From positions 154,516 through 218,515 of the forward strand of contig NZ_FOEQ01000007.1 of assembly GCF_900110655.1 (NCBI RefSeq): a DNA stretch of 64,000 nt, written 5' to 3'. The stretch is from Pseudomonas soli. GTDB lineage: Bacteria; Pseudomonadota; Gammaproteobacteria; Pseudomonadales; Pseudomonadaceae. The translations under genes were made by a program, and so were the position numbers. The notes under the pieces are model-generated. The model ran no database searches. It saw only the letters and a program-made list of their open reading frames with translations, and had not been told where the DNA came from. This document shows, piece after piece, positions 34,570 to 45,203 of the stretch; within the stretch, counting starts at the first letter, position 1; each line of letters starts with the position of its first letter.

Positions 34570-34911
34570 ATGAGCATCACCCAGTTCAAGCACACCGACA
34601 GCGCCATCCTGGACAGCAGCACCCCGGTCGCCATGCCCCTCGGCGAGCCGGTCGCAGTGACTTCGGTCACCTGCGTCGAACGCAACGACGGCGTCGAGAC
34701 CGGTATCTGGGAATGCACCCCGGGACGCTGGCGGCGGCAGATCGTGCAGCAGGAGTTCTGCCATTTCATCAAGGGCCGCTGCACCTTCACCCCCGACGGT
34801 GGCGAGCCCCTGGTCATAGAAGCCGGAGACGCACTGATGCTACCGGCCAACAGCCTCGGCACCTGGGATATCCAGGAAACCGTGCGCAAGACCTACGTCC
34901 TCATTTTCTGA
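34570..34911 (+). CDS. Small cupin-domain protein
   Basis: A 113-residue single cupin of the DUF861-like group. Recognisable stretches are IWECTPGRWRRQIVQQEFCHFI, followed by KGRCTFTPDGGEPLVIEAGDALMLP, the second cupin motif with its glycine and aspartate. A full His-His-Glu metal site is not obvious; glutamate and histidine are present in motif 1. Such proteins commonly accompany amine and amino acid oxidases. It lies 33 bases after the oxidoreductase gene and 52 bases before the binding-protein gene. Confidence 0.85.
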   Translation: MSITQFKHTDSAILDSSTPVAMPLGEPVAVTSVTCVERNDGVETGIWECTPGRWRRQIVQQEFCHFIKGRCTFTPDGGEPLVIEAGDALMLPANSLGTWDIQETVRKTYVLIF

Positions 34912-34963
34912 TCCGCTGATCGCCTGCCTTCGATAACAACAGACAAAGCAAGGTAACCCCGAC

Positions 34964-36043
34964 ATGCGCACCCTCCTTCTCGCTCCCCTGATGCTGGCCG
35001 CCAGCGTGGCCAGTGCCGCCGACTCAGTGAAGATCTACAACTGGTCGAGCTACATCGCCCCGGACACCCTGAAGCACTTCCAGCAAACCACCGGCATCAA
35101 TCCCACCTACGATGTGTTCGACAGCAACGAGACCCTCGACGGCAAGCTGATGACCGGCAACTCCGGCTACGACGTGGTGTTCCCCTCCAACCACTTCATG
35201 GCCCGGCAGATCCAGGGCAAGGCCCTGAAGCAGCTGGACAAGTCGCAACTGCCCAACTGGAAGAACCTCAACCCGGTGCTGCTCAAGGCCCTGGAGGTCA
35301 ACGACCCGGGCAACCAGTACGGCTTCCCGTACCTGTGGGGCAGCACCGGCATTGGCTACAACATCGACAAGGTCAAGGCGGTGCTCGGCGACAATGCGCC
35401 CATCGATTCGTGGGACCTGTTCTTCAAGCCCGAATACCTCGCCAAGCTCAAGAGCTGCGGCGTGGCGGTGCTGGACAACGGCCCCGAGCTGCTGCCGATC
35501 GCCCTGCACTACCTGGGCCTGCCCCACCACAGCCAGAACCCGGCGGACTACGACAAGGCCAAGGCGTTGCTGATGCAGGTGCGCCCGTATATCAGCTACT
35601 TCCATTCCTCGAAGTACACCGGCGACCTGGCCAATGGCGACGTGTGCCTGGTGGTGGGTTTCTCAGGCGACGTGCTGCAGGCGAAGAACCGTGCCGAGGA
35701 GGCCAAGAACGGGGTGAAGGTGGGCTACTCGATCCCGAAGGAAGGCGCGCCGATGTGGTTCGACATGGTGGCCATGCCGGCCGATGCACCTGACGAGAAG
35801 GCCGGGTATGCGTACATGAACTACCTGTTGCAGCCGGAAGTGATGGCCAACATCAGCAACTTCGTGCAGTACGCCAATGGCAACCAGCAGGCGGATGCGC
35901 TGGTGGACCCGGCGCTGAAGGGCAACACGATGATCTACCCGAGTGACGACGTGATGGGCAAGTTGTATGCGCTGGAAGCAATGCCGGCGAAGATCGACCG
36001 CATCAGGACGCGGATCTGGACCAGCATAAAAGCCGGCAACTGA
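34964..36043 (+). CDS. Polyamine (putrescine-type) substrate-binding protein, PotF-like
   Basis: A 359-residue periplasmic binding protein with signal peptide (MRTLLLAPLMLAASVASA, cleavage before ADSVKIYNW). The mature start VKIYNWSSYIAPDTLKHFQ and YLWGSTGIGYNIDKVKAVLG are hallmarks of PotF/SpuD-type putrescine or spermidine binders; the aromatic and acidic binding residues appear present. No permease or ATPase gene follows; it ends at a terminator. It must therefore use a transporter encoded elsewhere or act as a sensor component. Confidence 0.9.
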   Translation: MRTLLLAPLMLAASVASAADSVKIYNWSSYIAPDTLKHFQQTTGINPTYDVFDSNETLDGKLMTGNSGYDVVFPSNHFMARQIQGKALKQLDKSQLPNWKNLNPVLLKALEVNDPGNQYGFPYLWGSTGIGYNIDKVKAVLGDNAPIDSWDLFFKPEYLAKLKSCGVAVLDNGPELLPIALHYLGLPHHSQNPADYDKAKALLMQVRPYISYFHSSKYTGDLANGDVCLVVGFSGDVLQAKNRAEEAKNGVKVGYSIPKEGAPMWFDMVAMPADAPDEKAGYAYMNYLLQPEVMANISNFVQYANGNQQADALVDPALKGNTMIYPSDDVMGKLYALEAMPAKIDRIRTRIWTSIKAGN

Positions 36044-36085
36044 CATACGTCAGTTACAAGCTTGAAGCTGCAAGCGACAAGAAAA

Positions 36086-36109
36086 AGGCGGGCCTTTCCG
36101 GGCCCGCCT
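36086..36109. terminator. Bidirectional terminator after the PotF-like gene
   Basis: 9-bp stem AGGCGGGCC / GGCCCGCCT, A-rich before and T-rich after. It sits inside a larger imperfect inverted repeat of AAGCTTGAAGCTGCAAGC-like words (36057-36142) between convergent genes. Confidence 0.82.
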
Positions 36110-36146
36110 CTTCTTGACGCTCGCAGCTTGAAGCTTGCAGCTGCTC

Positions 36147-37730
<1,584 letters not shown>

Positions 37731-38210
37731 GGGAAATCGCCTGACTGGGGATTCAAAAAGGGGCGATATCATACCTGAAGTCGGGGCGCGGGCCAAAACC
37801 GAAGATACGAAAGGCGGCCCGAACATGGCATTCGAGGAATCACGACAGCCACGCATACATCGCCTAGCCCAGGGCCATCCAACGTCGCGTCGGCAAACGC
37901 CTCGATAGCAGGTACTTCAACGCCTCCACGTAATATCCGCGCTTTTTTTTCGCGTAAAAATTCCTAGAGCCCAGTGATTAACACTGGCCAAATGCCGCCC
38001 CAGATGGGAACCTTTACGCCCACGGAGACGTCCACTCCCCTGCAAGCCGCTTCGCTTCAGGGCTGGTTTCACCTGCTTCACGAGCCCGACGGGGTTCGGC
38101 TCATGGCCTGATGCCGCGCATCGGCTGCTACTCGCGAGCACACCACCCGCCGCCAGGAATGGCCGGCCGCACGGGGGTGTGATCGCCGACTATAAAAAAG
38201 GAGTCCGCCT
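37731..38210. other. 480-base gap between prfC and the osmoprotectant operon
   Basis: No supported gene. An AT-rich patch with a run of eight T (37944-37951) near the middle could hold the operon promoter. The 3' half contains GC-rich stretches capable of pairing (for example GAGCC/GGCTC at about 38080-38102) before the ribosome site AAAAAAGGAG. I recognise no known riboswitch. It is long enough for a regulated leader. Confidence 0.45.
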
Positions 38211-38924
38211 GTGGCTGCACGCTACGGAAAAGGGCTGTTGGGATGGGCCGCCGTGCTCGTCATCCTGGCCCTGCTGGTCCACTGGATCGGCATCGACACG
38301 ATCGCCCGCTACCGCGACGATCTTGGGTTCTACCTGCAAGCGCACCTGATCCTGGTGCTGGCTTCGATGGCGGCGGCGCTGGCCGTGGGCATCCCCGCCG
38401 GCATTGCCTTGAGTCGACCGCATCGGGTCGACAAGGCCGAGCGCTTCATGCAGCTGTTCAACGTTGGCAACACCATTCCTCCCCTGGCCGTCCTGGCCAT
38501 TGCCCTGAGTATCCTGGGCATCGGCGCCGGTCCTGCGATCTTCGCACTGTTCCTCGCCTCCCTCCTGCCCATCGTGCGCAACACCTACGAGGGCCTGAAA
38601 AACGTCCCCGCCTCGCTCAAGGAAGCCGCCACCGGCATCGGCATGACCGCGCGCCAGCAGTTGTGGCAGGTCGAGCTGCCCAACGCCGTGCCGATCATCG
38701 TCGGCGGCGTGCGCGTGGCCCTGGCCTTGAACGTGGGCACCGCGCCGCTGGCGTTCCTGATCGGCGCCAACAGCCTGGGCAGCCTGATCTTCCCCGGCAT
38801 CGCGCTGAACAACCAACCGCAGCTGCTGCTCGGCGCCGCCTGCACGGCGTTGCTGGCCCTGGCGCTCGATGCGTTGGTGAGTTTCTCCAGCAAGCGCTGG
38901 CTGGAACGTGGCCTGGCCCAATAA
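38211..38924 (+). CDS. Osmoprotectant ABC transporter permease (first)
   Basis: A 237-residue inner-membrane permease of the glycine betaine/carnitine/choline (OpuC/OsmW) type. About six segments are visible. The EAA-type loop IVRNTYEGLKNVPASLKEAATG and LFNVGNTIPPLAVLAIAL are characteristic. The start is GTG 38211 with AGGAG seven bases upstream. It is first of four closely packed genes (permease, binding protein, permease, ATPase), a complete importer for quaternary ammonium solutes used as osmoprotectant or carbon and nitrogen source. Confidence 0.9.
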   Translation: MAARYGKGLLGWAAVLVILALLVHWIGIDTIARYRDDLGFYLQAHLILVLASMAAALAVGIPAGIALSRPHRVDKAERFMQLFNVGNTIPPLAVLAIALSILGIGAGPAIFALFLASLLPIVRNTYEGLKNVPASLKEAATGIGMTARQQLWQVELPNAVPIIVGGVRVALALNVGTAPLAFLIGANSLGSLIFPGIALNNQPQLLLGAACTALLALALDALVSFSSKRWLERGLAQ

Positions 38925-38927
38925 CAA
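38920..38927 (+). promoter_or_regulatory. Possible Hfq/Crc CA motif at the binding-protein start
   Basis: AATAACAA matches AANAANAA, overlaps the stop of the first permease and lies 10 bases before the next ATG, covering the ribosome-binding region. This suits catabolite repression of translation, but the motif is short. Confidence 0.4.
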
Positions 38928-38937
38928 GAGGCAAAGC

Positions 38938-39849
38938 ATGAAGAAAACCATCGCCTTGTTCCTGGGCGCGGCCCTGCTTTGCGCAGGCGTTGCCCAGGCA
39001 GCGGAAAAACCACAGCTGCGCATCGGTGCCCGGGTGTTCACCGAACAGACCGTGCTCGCCGAGATCACCGCCCAGTATCTGCGCGCCAACGGCTTCGATG
39101 TGCGGGTGACCACCGGCCTGGGCAGCAATATCGCCCGCCAGGCCCAGGAAACCGGCCAGCTCGACCTGATGTGGGAATACACCGGCGTATCGCTGGTCTC
39201 GTACAACCATATCGACGAGCGCATGCCCGACGCCGCAGCCACCTATGCGCGAGTGAAAGAACTCGACGCGAAAAAGGGCCTGGTCTGGCTGACTCCGTCG
39301 AAGTTCAGCAACACCTACGCCCTGGGCCTGCCAAAGGCCGTCGCCGAGGCCTACCCGCAGATCAACTCGATCAGCGACCTCAACCAGGTGCTGCGTGACG
39401 AGCCCGACCGCAACCACCTGGTGGCGCTGGACACCGAGTTCGCCAACCGCCCGGATGGCCTGGTCGGCCTGCGCGAGCTGTACGAGCTGCCGCTGGACCG
39501 GCGCAACATCCGCCAGATGGACGGCGGCCTGGTGTACACCGCCATGCGCAACAACCAGGTGTTCGCCGGCCTGGTCTACACCACCGACGGGCGCTTGAGC
39601 GCGTTCGACCTCAAGCTGCTGGAGGACGACAAGCACTACTTCCCCGACTACACCGCCGCCCCGGTACTGCGCCAGGCCGTGCTCGACGCCCACCCTCGCC
39701 TGGCCACCCTGCTCAAGCCGCTGGCCGAGCAACTGGACGACGAGACCATGCGCCAGCTCAACGCCAAGGTCGATGTCGAGCACCAGAGCCCGACGGTGGT
39801 GGCCGCCGCGTTCCTGCGTGAGCACCCACTCAGCGAGGTACAGCCATGA
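38938..39849 (+). CDS. Osmoprotectant (glycine betaine-type) substrate-binding protein
   Basis: A 303-residue periplasmic protein with signal peptide (MKKTIALFLGAALLCAGVAQ, cleavage near AQA-A). The mature start LRIGARVFTEQTVLAEITAQYL and the aromatic-rich LMWEYTGVSLVSYNHI are typical of OpuCC/OsmX-like binders, where aromatic residues hold the quaternary ammonium group. The stop overlaps the next permease start (ATGA). The exact ligand cannot be told from sequence. Confidence 0.9.
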   Translation: MKKTIALFLGAALLCAGVAQAAEKPQLRIGARVFTEQTVLAEITAQYLRANGFDVRVTTGLGSNIARQAQETGQLDLMWEYTGVSLVSYNHIDERMPDAAATYARVKELDAKKGLVWLTPSKFSNTYALGLPKAVAEAYPQINSISDLNQVLRDEPDRNHLVALDTEFANRPDGLVGLRELYELPLDRRNIRQMDGGLVYTAMRNNQVFAGLVYTTDGRLSAFDLKLLEDDKHYFPDYTAAPVLRQAVLDAHPRLATLLKPLAEQLDDETMRQLNAKVDVEHQSPTVVAAAFLREHPLSEVQP

Positions 39850-40499
39850 ACCTGCTCGACACCTTCGCCCACCTCGACTGGGCACAGGTCCTGCAACTGA
39901 CCTGGCAGCACATCATGCTGGTCGGCATCGCGGTAAGCCTGGCGATCCTTGTCGGCGTGCCGCTGGGCATCCTGATGACCCGCTTCCCGGTGTTCGCCGG
40001 CCCCCTGCAGGCCAGCGCCACGGTGCTGCTGACCATCCCCTCCATCGCCCTGTTCGGCCTGCTGCTGCCGTTCTACTCGAAATTCGGCCAGGGCCTGGGG
40101 CCGCTGCCGGCAATCACCGCGGTGTTCCTTTATTCACTGCTGCCGATCCTGCGCAACACCTACCTGGCCCTGACCAACGTCGAGCCCGGTATTCGTGAAG
40201 CCGCCCGCGGTATCGGCATGACCTTCGGCCAGCGCCTGCGCATGGTCGAGCTGCCCATCGCCGTGCCGGTGATCCTCGCCGGTGTGCGCACCGCCGTGGT
40301 GATGAACATCGGCGTGATGACCATCGCCGCGACCATCGGTGCCGGCGGCCTGGGCGTGCTCATTCTCACCTCCATCAGCCGCAGCGACATGTCGATGCTG
40401 CTGGTCGGCGCGGTGCTGGTCAGCCTTCTGGCGATCATCGCCGACCTGCTCCTGCAAGCCCTGCAACGTGCCCTGACTCCAGAAGGACTGCGCTCATGA
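39846..40499 (+). CDS. Osmoprotectant ABC transporter permease (second)
   Basis: A 217-residue permease similar in layout to the first one of the operon. It has about six membrane segments and the EAA-type loop ILRNTYLALTNVEPGIREAARG, followed by GMTFGQRLRMVELPIAVPVILAG. Its ATG overlaps the stop of the binding-protein gene by four bases (ATGA), and its own stop overlaps the ATPase start in the same way, so translation is coupled across three genes. Confidence 0.92.
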   Translation: MNLLDTFAHLDWAQVLQLTWQHIMLVGIAVSLAILVGVPLGILMTRFPVFAGPLQASATVLLTIPSIALFGLLLPFYSKFGQGLGPLPAITAVFLYSLLPILRNTYLALTNVEPGIREAARGIGMTFGQRLRMVELPIAVPVILAGVRTAVVMNIGVMTIAATIGAGGLGVLILTSISRSDMSMLLVGAVLVSLLAIIADLLLQALQRALTPEGLRS

Positions 40500-41653
40500 T
40501 CGAACTGAAGAACCTCAGCAAGACCTTCAACGTCAACGGCAAGGACGTCAAAGCCGTCGACGCGGTAAGCCTCACCGTCAACGAAGGCGAAATCTGCGTG
40601 TTCCTCGGCCCCTCCGGCTGCGGCAAGAGCACCACGCTGAAGATGATCAACCGCCTGATCACCCCGACCTCCGGGCAAGTGTTCATCAATGGCGAGGACA
40701 CCACCGGCCTGGACGAGGTGACGCTGCGCCGGCATATCGGCTACGTGATCCAGCAGATCGGTCTGTTCCCCAACATGACCATCGAGGAGAACATCACCGT
40801 GGTGCCGCGCCTGCTCGGCTGGGACAAGCAGAAATGCCATGACCGCGCCCGCGAGCTGATGCACATGATCAAGCTCGAGCCCAAGCAGTACCTGCAACGC
40901 TACCCGCGCGAACTGTCCGGTGGCCAGCAGCAACGCATCGGGGTGATCCGCGCCCTGGCCGCCGAGGCCCCGGTGCTGCTAATGGACGAACCGTTCGGCG
41001 CGGTCGACCCGATCAACCGCGAGATGATCCAGAACGAGTTCTTCGAGATGCAGCGGGCCCTGAACAAGACGGTGATCATGGTCAGCCATGACATCGACGA
41101 AGCCATCAAGCTGGGCGACAAGATCGCCATCTTCCGCGCTGGCAAGCTGTTGCAACTGGATCACCCGGACACCCTGCTGGCACACCCGGTGGACGATTTC
41201 GTCAGCAACTTCGTCGGCCAGGACAGCACCCTGAAGCGCCTGCTGCTGGTGCGCGCCGAGGATGCGGCGGACAACGCGCCGTCGCTGAGCCCGGAAACAC
41301 CGGTGAGCGAGGCGCTGGAGCTGCTGGATGAGCACGACCGCCGTTATGCAGTGGTGACAGACGCCGCGAACAAGGCGCTGGGCTATGTGCGCCGCCGCGA
41401 CATGCACCGCCAGCAAGGAACCTGCGGTGCCTTCCTGCGTCCGTTCAATGCCACCGCGGCGCACGACGAGCACCTGCGCATCCTGCTGTCGCGCATGTAC
41501 GAGTTCAACCGGGCGTGGTTGCCGGTGCTGGATGCCGAGCAGGTGTTCCTGGGCGAGGTGACGCAGGAGTCGATTGCGGCGTACCTGAGTTCTGGGCGCT
41601 CGCGCGGAGCGAAGACCTCGATCGTGTCGCCGGCCGAGGCAGTGACCTCCTGA
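40496..41653 (+). CDS. Osmoprotectant ABC transporter ATP-binding protein with CBS region
   Basis: A 385-residue ATPase. Walker A is GPSGCGKST, signature LSGGQQQRIGVIRA, Walker B LLMDEPFGAVD, and MVSHDIDEA has the switch histidine. After the ATPase domain (about 245 residues) comes a CBS-type tail, seen in RYAVVTDAANKALGYVRRRDM and LPVLDAEQVFLGEVTQESI, which in OpuA/OpuC homologues senses ionic strength or nucleotides. It is the last gene; a terminator follows. Confidence 0.93.
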   Translation: MIELKNLSKTFNVNGKDVKAVDAVSLTVNEGEICVFLGPSGCGKSTTLKMINRLITPTSGQVFINGEDTTGLDEVTLRRHIGYVIQQIGLFPNMTIEENITVVPRLLGWDKQKCHDRARELMHMIKLEPKQYLQRYPRELSGGQQQRIGVIRALAAEAPVLLMDEPFGAVDPINREMIQNEFFEMQRALNKTVIMVSHDIDEAIKLGDKIAIFRAGKLLQLDHPDTLLAHPVDDFVSNFVGQDSTLKRLLLVRAEDAADNAPSLSPETPVSEALELLDEHDRRYAVVTDAANKALGYVRRRDMHRQQGTCGAFLRPFNATAAHDEHLRILLSRMYEFNRAWLPVLDAEQVFLGEVTQESIAAYLSSGRSRGAKTSIVSPAEAVTS

Positions 41654-41659
41654 TAGAAA

Positions 41660-41684
41660 GCCGGGGGGCGCTTTGCGCCCCGGC
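41660..41684. terminator. Terminator between osmoprotectant operon and fecA-like gene
   Basis: Stem GCCGGGG/CCCCGGC with inner GCGC pairing around CTTTG, between convergent genes; followed by a short AT-rich stretch. Confidence 0.7.
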
Positions 41685-41693
41685 AATCTTGGA

Positions 41694-44111
41694 TCAGAAC
41701 CCTACACTGGCCTGCACATAGAACGTGCGCGGCTCACCCACATAGATCCCCGCGTTGTTGTCGCTGGAGCGGGTGAAATACTGCTTGTCGAACAGGTTCT
41801 TCACCCCGGCGGCCAGCTTCAGGTTCGACAGCTGCGGCCCGAACGCATAGCCCCCCCGGGCATGCCAGGTGACGTAGCCCGGAATATCGCCATACTGCCC
41901 GTCGGCGCTTGGCTCGGTGATGTAGTTGCCGTTGAAACTGCCATTGGCGTTCATCCCGGTGCCCGGCGCGCGCTGCTTCGACTGGGCGTAGGCATCCAGG
42001 TTCCAGGTCCAGCGGTTGACCTCGTAGCGCACACCGGCGGTGGCCACCTGGCGCGAGTAGAACGGCAGGTCACGGCCCTTGAAGCTGGGGATCTCACCCT
42101 CGTAGGTGGCACGGGTGTAGGTGTACCCGGCATTCAGCGACAGCCCCTGCAGTCGTGGGTCCAGGCCGGACAGGTCGTAGCGCGCCGAGGCCTCGATACC
42201 CTGGTGCTTGGTCGCCCCGAGGTTGGTCCAGCCGACATCGTTGCTGATGTACTGCAGCTCATCGTCGAAGTCGATGTAGAAGGCTGTCAGCTCACCGGCC
42301 CAGTTGCCATTGTCATAGCGCGTGCCAATTTCGTAGGTCTTCGCCTTCTCCGGCTCCAGGCCATTTGCCGTGCTGTCGCCGGCGCCGCCCTGGCCCAGCT
42401 GGAAGTACTGCAGGCTGCCGAACGAGGTCTCGTAGTTGGCGAACAGCTTCCAGGCATCGGACATGTGGTACATCACGCTAAGTGCCGGCAGCGGTTCGTT
42501 GCTGGTGATGCTGCGGTTCTTCTCCGGCACCGGACGGTAGTTGGCGTCCAGCACCGGTCGGTCGCGCCAGTCGGTGTTGATGTGCTCGAAGCGGATGCCC
42601 GGAGTGATGGTCCAGTTGCCGACGTCGATCTTGTCGTCGATGTAGTAGGCGCTGGCCTCGGTGCCACCGCTGCGGTCCTGGAACACATGGCCGTCGGAGG
42701 TCGGGGTCACGGTCGGCACGTTGTCGACCAGCGCCAGGCGGGTGGACTGCTCGCGCATCGCTTCCTTCAGGTAGCGATAGCCGACGCTGACTTCCTGGGT
42801 GGTCGGGCCGACGAAGAAGATCCGCGACAGGCGTGGCTCGATGGCGAAGGTGTGGTAGTTGCGCGGATACGACGACAGGGTCTTCTGGTCGCGGGCGGCG
42901 ATGGCGCTGCCACGGAAGCTGTCGGTGTAGTAAGTCAGCACCTCGAACTGGGTGGCATCGTCGATCTGCCGCTGCCACTTGAACGACACGTCCTTGCGCC
43001 GGCCGCTGAAGTAGTCGTAGTCGCGCATCGACTGGTAGGGGTTGTGATCGTACTGGGCCTGGGTCAGACCGCCCGGCATGTCGGCACGGCCGTCGTAGTA
43101 GTGGAAATTGAGCCAGAACTCGTCGACATCGGTCGGCGCCCAGTGGGTCTTGAGCATCACGTCGTCGATATCGTTGTCGTTGTTGCTTTCGCGATAGCCA
43201 TCGCCATTCACGCCGGTATACAGCAACGCCACGCCCATGCCGTTGTCGGCGGTGCCGCCGACGAAGGCCGACTCGGTGTGCTTCCAGCCGCCATCGCGCG
43301 AAGTCTCGAGGGTGGTGGACAGCTCGCCGCTGGCCTTCTCGGGGATCGCCCGGGTGACGAAGTTGATCACCCCACCGACGTTCTGCGGGCCATAGCGCAC
43401 CGAGCCTGCACCACGGACCACGTCGATGCTGTCGAGGTTGCCCGAGGAGATCGGCGCCATCGACAGCTGTGGCTGACCGTAGGGGGCGAAGGCTGCCGGG
43501 ATGCCATCGATCAGCACCGTCGAACGCGGCGACAGGCGCGACGTCAGGCCACGCACGCCGACATTCAGCGACAGGTCGCTGCCACCGGTGCCGTTGGAAT
43601 CCTGCACCTGCACGCCTGGGATACCGCGCAGGGCGTCACGCACGTTCATCGTGCCCTTCTCCACCATCGCTTCGCGGCGCACCACGGTGCGTGCGCCCGG
43701 ATGGTTCTGCACCACGCTCTGCTCGGCGTCGCCCAACCAGTCCCCGACCACCTTGATATCGGTGGGCGCCAGCTCCAGGCTGCCGGTGGTCAGGGTGCCA
43801 GCGGCCTGGGCCGGCTTGACCACCACGGTGTCGGCGGACTGCTCGAAGGTCAGCCCGCTGCCTTGCAGCAACTGCTGCAGGGCCTGCTCCGGCGCCAGGT
43901 TGCCGGACACCGCCGGGGCCTGCTTGCCATCCACCAGCTCGGGACTGAAGAACAGTTGCAGGTTGGTCTGCTGGCCCAATTGCTTGAGCGCGCCCGCCAA
44001 TGGCTGGGCCTGGATCTGGATGTTGTCGGCGTAGCTGTTGCCGGCGGCGGCGCTGACCGCCAGGGCCAGCGCCAGGCGGCGCAGCTGGAGAAGGGAATTA
44101 TTGTTGTTCAC
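41694..44111 (-). CDS. fecA: TonB-dependent transducer receptor (FecA-type)
   Basis: An 805-residue outer-membrane receptor. After a signal peptide (ending near NSYA-D) comes an STN signalling domain (about 30-105; IQAQPLAGALKQLGQQTNLQLFF-type), which contacts the FecR-type anti-sigma regulator. The plug domain (VRDALRGIPGVQVQDSNG; GPQNVGGVINFVTR) and a 22-strand barrel end in ...QASVGF with a terminal phenylalanine. The chromosomal order fecI-fecR-fecA indicates surface signalling. The iron source could be ferric citrate or a siderophore; symbol by type only. Confidence 0.9.
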   Translation of the reverse strand: MNNNNSLLQLRRLALALAVSAAAGNSYADNIQIQAQPLAGALKQLGQQTNLQLFFSPELVDGKQAPAVSGNLAPEQALQQLLQGSGLTFEQSADTVVVKPAQAAGTLTTGSLELAPTDIKVVGDWLGDAEQSVVQNHPGARTVVRREAMVEKGTMNVRDALRGIPGVQVQDSNGTGGSDLSLNVGVRGLTSRLSPRSTVLIDGIPAAFAPYGQPQLSMAPISSGNLDSIDVVRGAGSVRYGPQNVGGVINFVTRAIPEKASGELSTTLETSRDGGWKHTESAFVGGTADNGMGVALLYTGVNGDGYRESNNDNDIDDVMLKTHWAPTDVDEFWLNFHYYDGRADMPGGLTQAQYDHNPYQSMRDYDYFSGRRKDVSFKWQRQIDDATQFEVLTYYTDSFRGSAIAARDQKTLSSYPRNYHTFAIEPRLSRIFFVGPTTQEVSVGYRYLKEAMREQSTRLALVDNVPTVTPTSDGHVFQDRSGGTEASAYYIDDKIDVGNWTITPGIRFEHINTDWRDRPVLDANYRPVPEKNRSITSNEPLPALSVMYHMSDAWKLFANYETSFGSLQYFQLGQGGAGDSTANGLEPEKAKTYEIGTRYDNGNWAGELTAFYIDFDDELQYISNDVGWTNLGATKHQGIEASARYDLSGLDPRLQGLSLNAGYTYTRATYEGEIPSFKGRDLPFYSRQVATAGVRYEVNRWTWNLDAYAQSKQRAPGTGMNANGSFNGNYITEPSADGQYGDIPGYVTWHARGGYAFGPQLSNLKLAAGVKNLFDKQYFTRSSDNNAGIYVGEPRTFYVQASVGF

Positions 44112-44219
44112 GTCTTCGATGGGTCCTGAGAGTCGGGATAAACGCCAACCGCACGCAAATGGAAATGCTTGGCAGTTGCAGCTGGCGGGGAAGACGAACG
44201 AACGGAAAAAAACCTGAAT

Positions 44220-45203
44220 CTATTTCAGAACAATTTCGCTGGAGCCGTCCGCAAGGGTCTTCACCCGCACCGGCAGGATGCTCGGCAAGGCCCGCAACAG
44301 GGCGTCCGGGTCGTCAGTGCTGAAGGTGCTCGACAGGCGCAGCGCGGCGGCCTTGCCGGGCGCCACATGCAGTGGCCGGGCACGGTAGCGCGAGACTTCC
44401 GCCACGACATCGCTCAGCGGCGCGTTGTCGAATACCAGCTTGCCCTGGCGCCAGGCGGTCACCGCGTTGGCATCGATGGCATAGGGCGCGGCGACCTTGC
44501 CCTGCGCATCGATATGCGAACCCTGGCCCGCAGTGAGCAGCGCCAGCGACTCGCCCGCGCCCTGTACCTTCACCGAACCCTGCTCCACCGCCACGCGGGT
44601 GCTGTTCGGATCCTGGCGTACATCGAAGCGGGTGCCGGTGACGGTGACATCGCCCTGGGCAGTGCTCACCACGAAGGGGCGATCGCTGTCATGGGCGACG
44701 ATGAACATCGCCTCGCCCGCGCCCAGGCGCACATGGCGCTGCCCCGCAGAGAACATCACCTTAACCTGGGTGGCACTGTTGAGCTCCAGCCGTGAACCGT
44801 CCGGCAGTTCGACCTGACGCCGCTCGCCCAGGGCCGTAGTCAACGTGTCCTGATGGTTGAGCTGTTGATACTGCCAACCTGTCCAGCCCAGCCCCAGCGC
44901 GACCACCGCCACGCCGGCCGCCAATGCCTGGCGCAGCAGGCGGCGGCGCGGCAACTGACGTACCGGCTCGGGCTGGCACAGCGCTTCGAGGCGTTGACGC
45001 GGAATGAAGTCGGCGGCGCGCCACAGTTGCGCCACGCGCTCGTACTCTTGCCGATTTGAGGGGTGCTGCGCCAGCCACGCCTGCAACGCCGCCTGCACGG
45101 CATTGTCGTGCGGCGCGTCCTGGGCGCGGGCGAACCAGCTGGCCGCCTGCTCGCCCACGAGATCGGGCGCGTGCTGTTTCATCGAAGGGGTATCCTGACT
45201 CAT
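44220..45203 (-). CDS. fecR: FecR-type anti-sigma / sigma regulator
   Basis: A 327-residue inner-membrane regulator. The N-terminal cytoplasmic part (about 1-85) has the DUF4880-like AASWFARAQ and the paired tryptophans of YERVAQLWRAADFIP. One membrane segment (about 91-110) follows, then the periplasmic FecR domain (ERRQVELPDGSRLELNSATQVKV; GEAMFIVAHDSDRPFVV) and a C-terminal STN-like part that receives the receptor signal. Its ATG overlaps the fecI stop (ATGA), so sigma factor and regulator are coupled. Confidence 0.94.
   Translation of the reverse strand: MSQDTPSMKQHAPDLVGEQAASWFARAQDAPHDNAVQAALQAWLAQHPSNRQEYERVAQLWRAADFIPRQRLEALCQPEPVRQLPRRRLLRQALAAGVAVVALGLGWTGWQYQQLNHQDTLTTALGERRQVELPDGSRLELNSATQVKVMFSAGQRHVRLGAGEAMFIVAHDSDRPFVVSTAQGDVTVTGTRFDVRQDPNSTRVAVEQGSVKVQGAGESLALLTAGQGSHIDAQGKVAAPYAIDANAVTAWRQGKLVFDNAPLSDVVAEVSRYRARPLHVAPGKAAALRLSSTFSTDDPDALLRALPSILPVRVKTLADGSSEIVLK

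Noticed and set aside
37944..38210. Known riboswitch before the osmoprotectant operon
   Set aside because: No match to any riboswitch core that I recognise; only weak pairing is visible.
41673..44129. 818-codon frame opposite the fecA-type gene
   Set aside because: The minus-strand gene has signal peptide, plug, barrel and terminal phenylalanine; the opposite frame has none of these.
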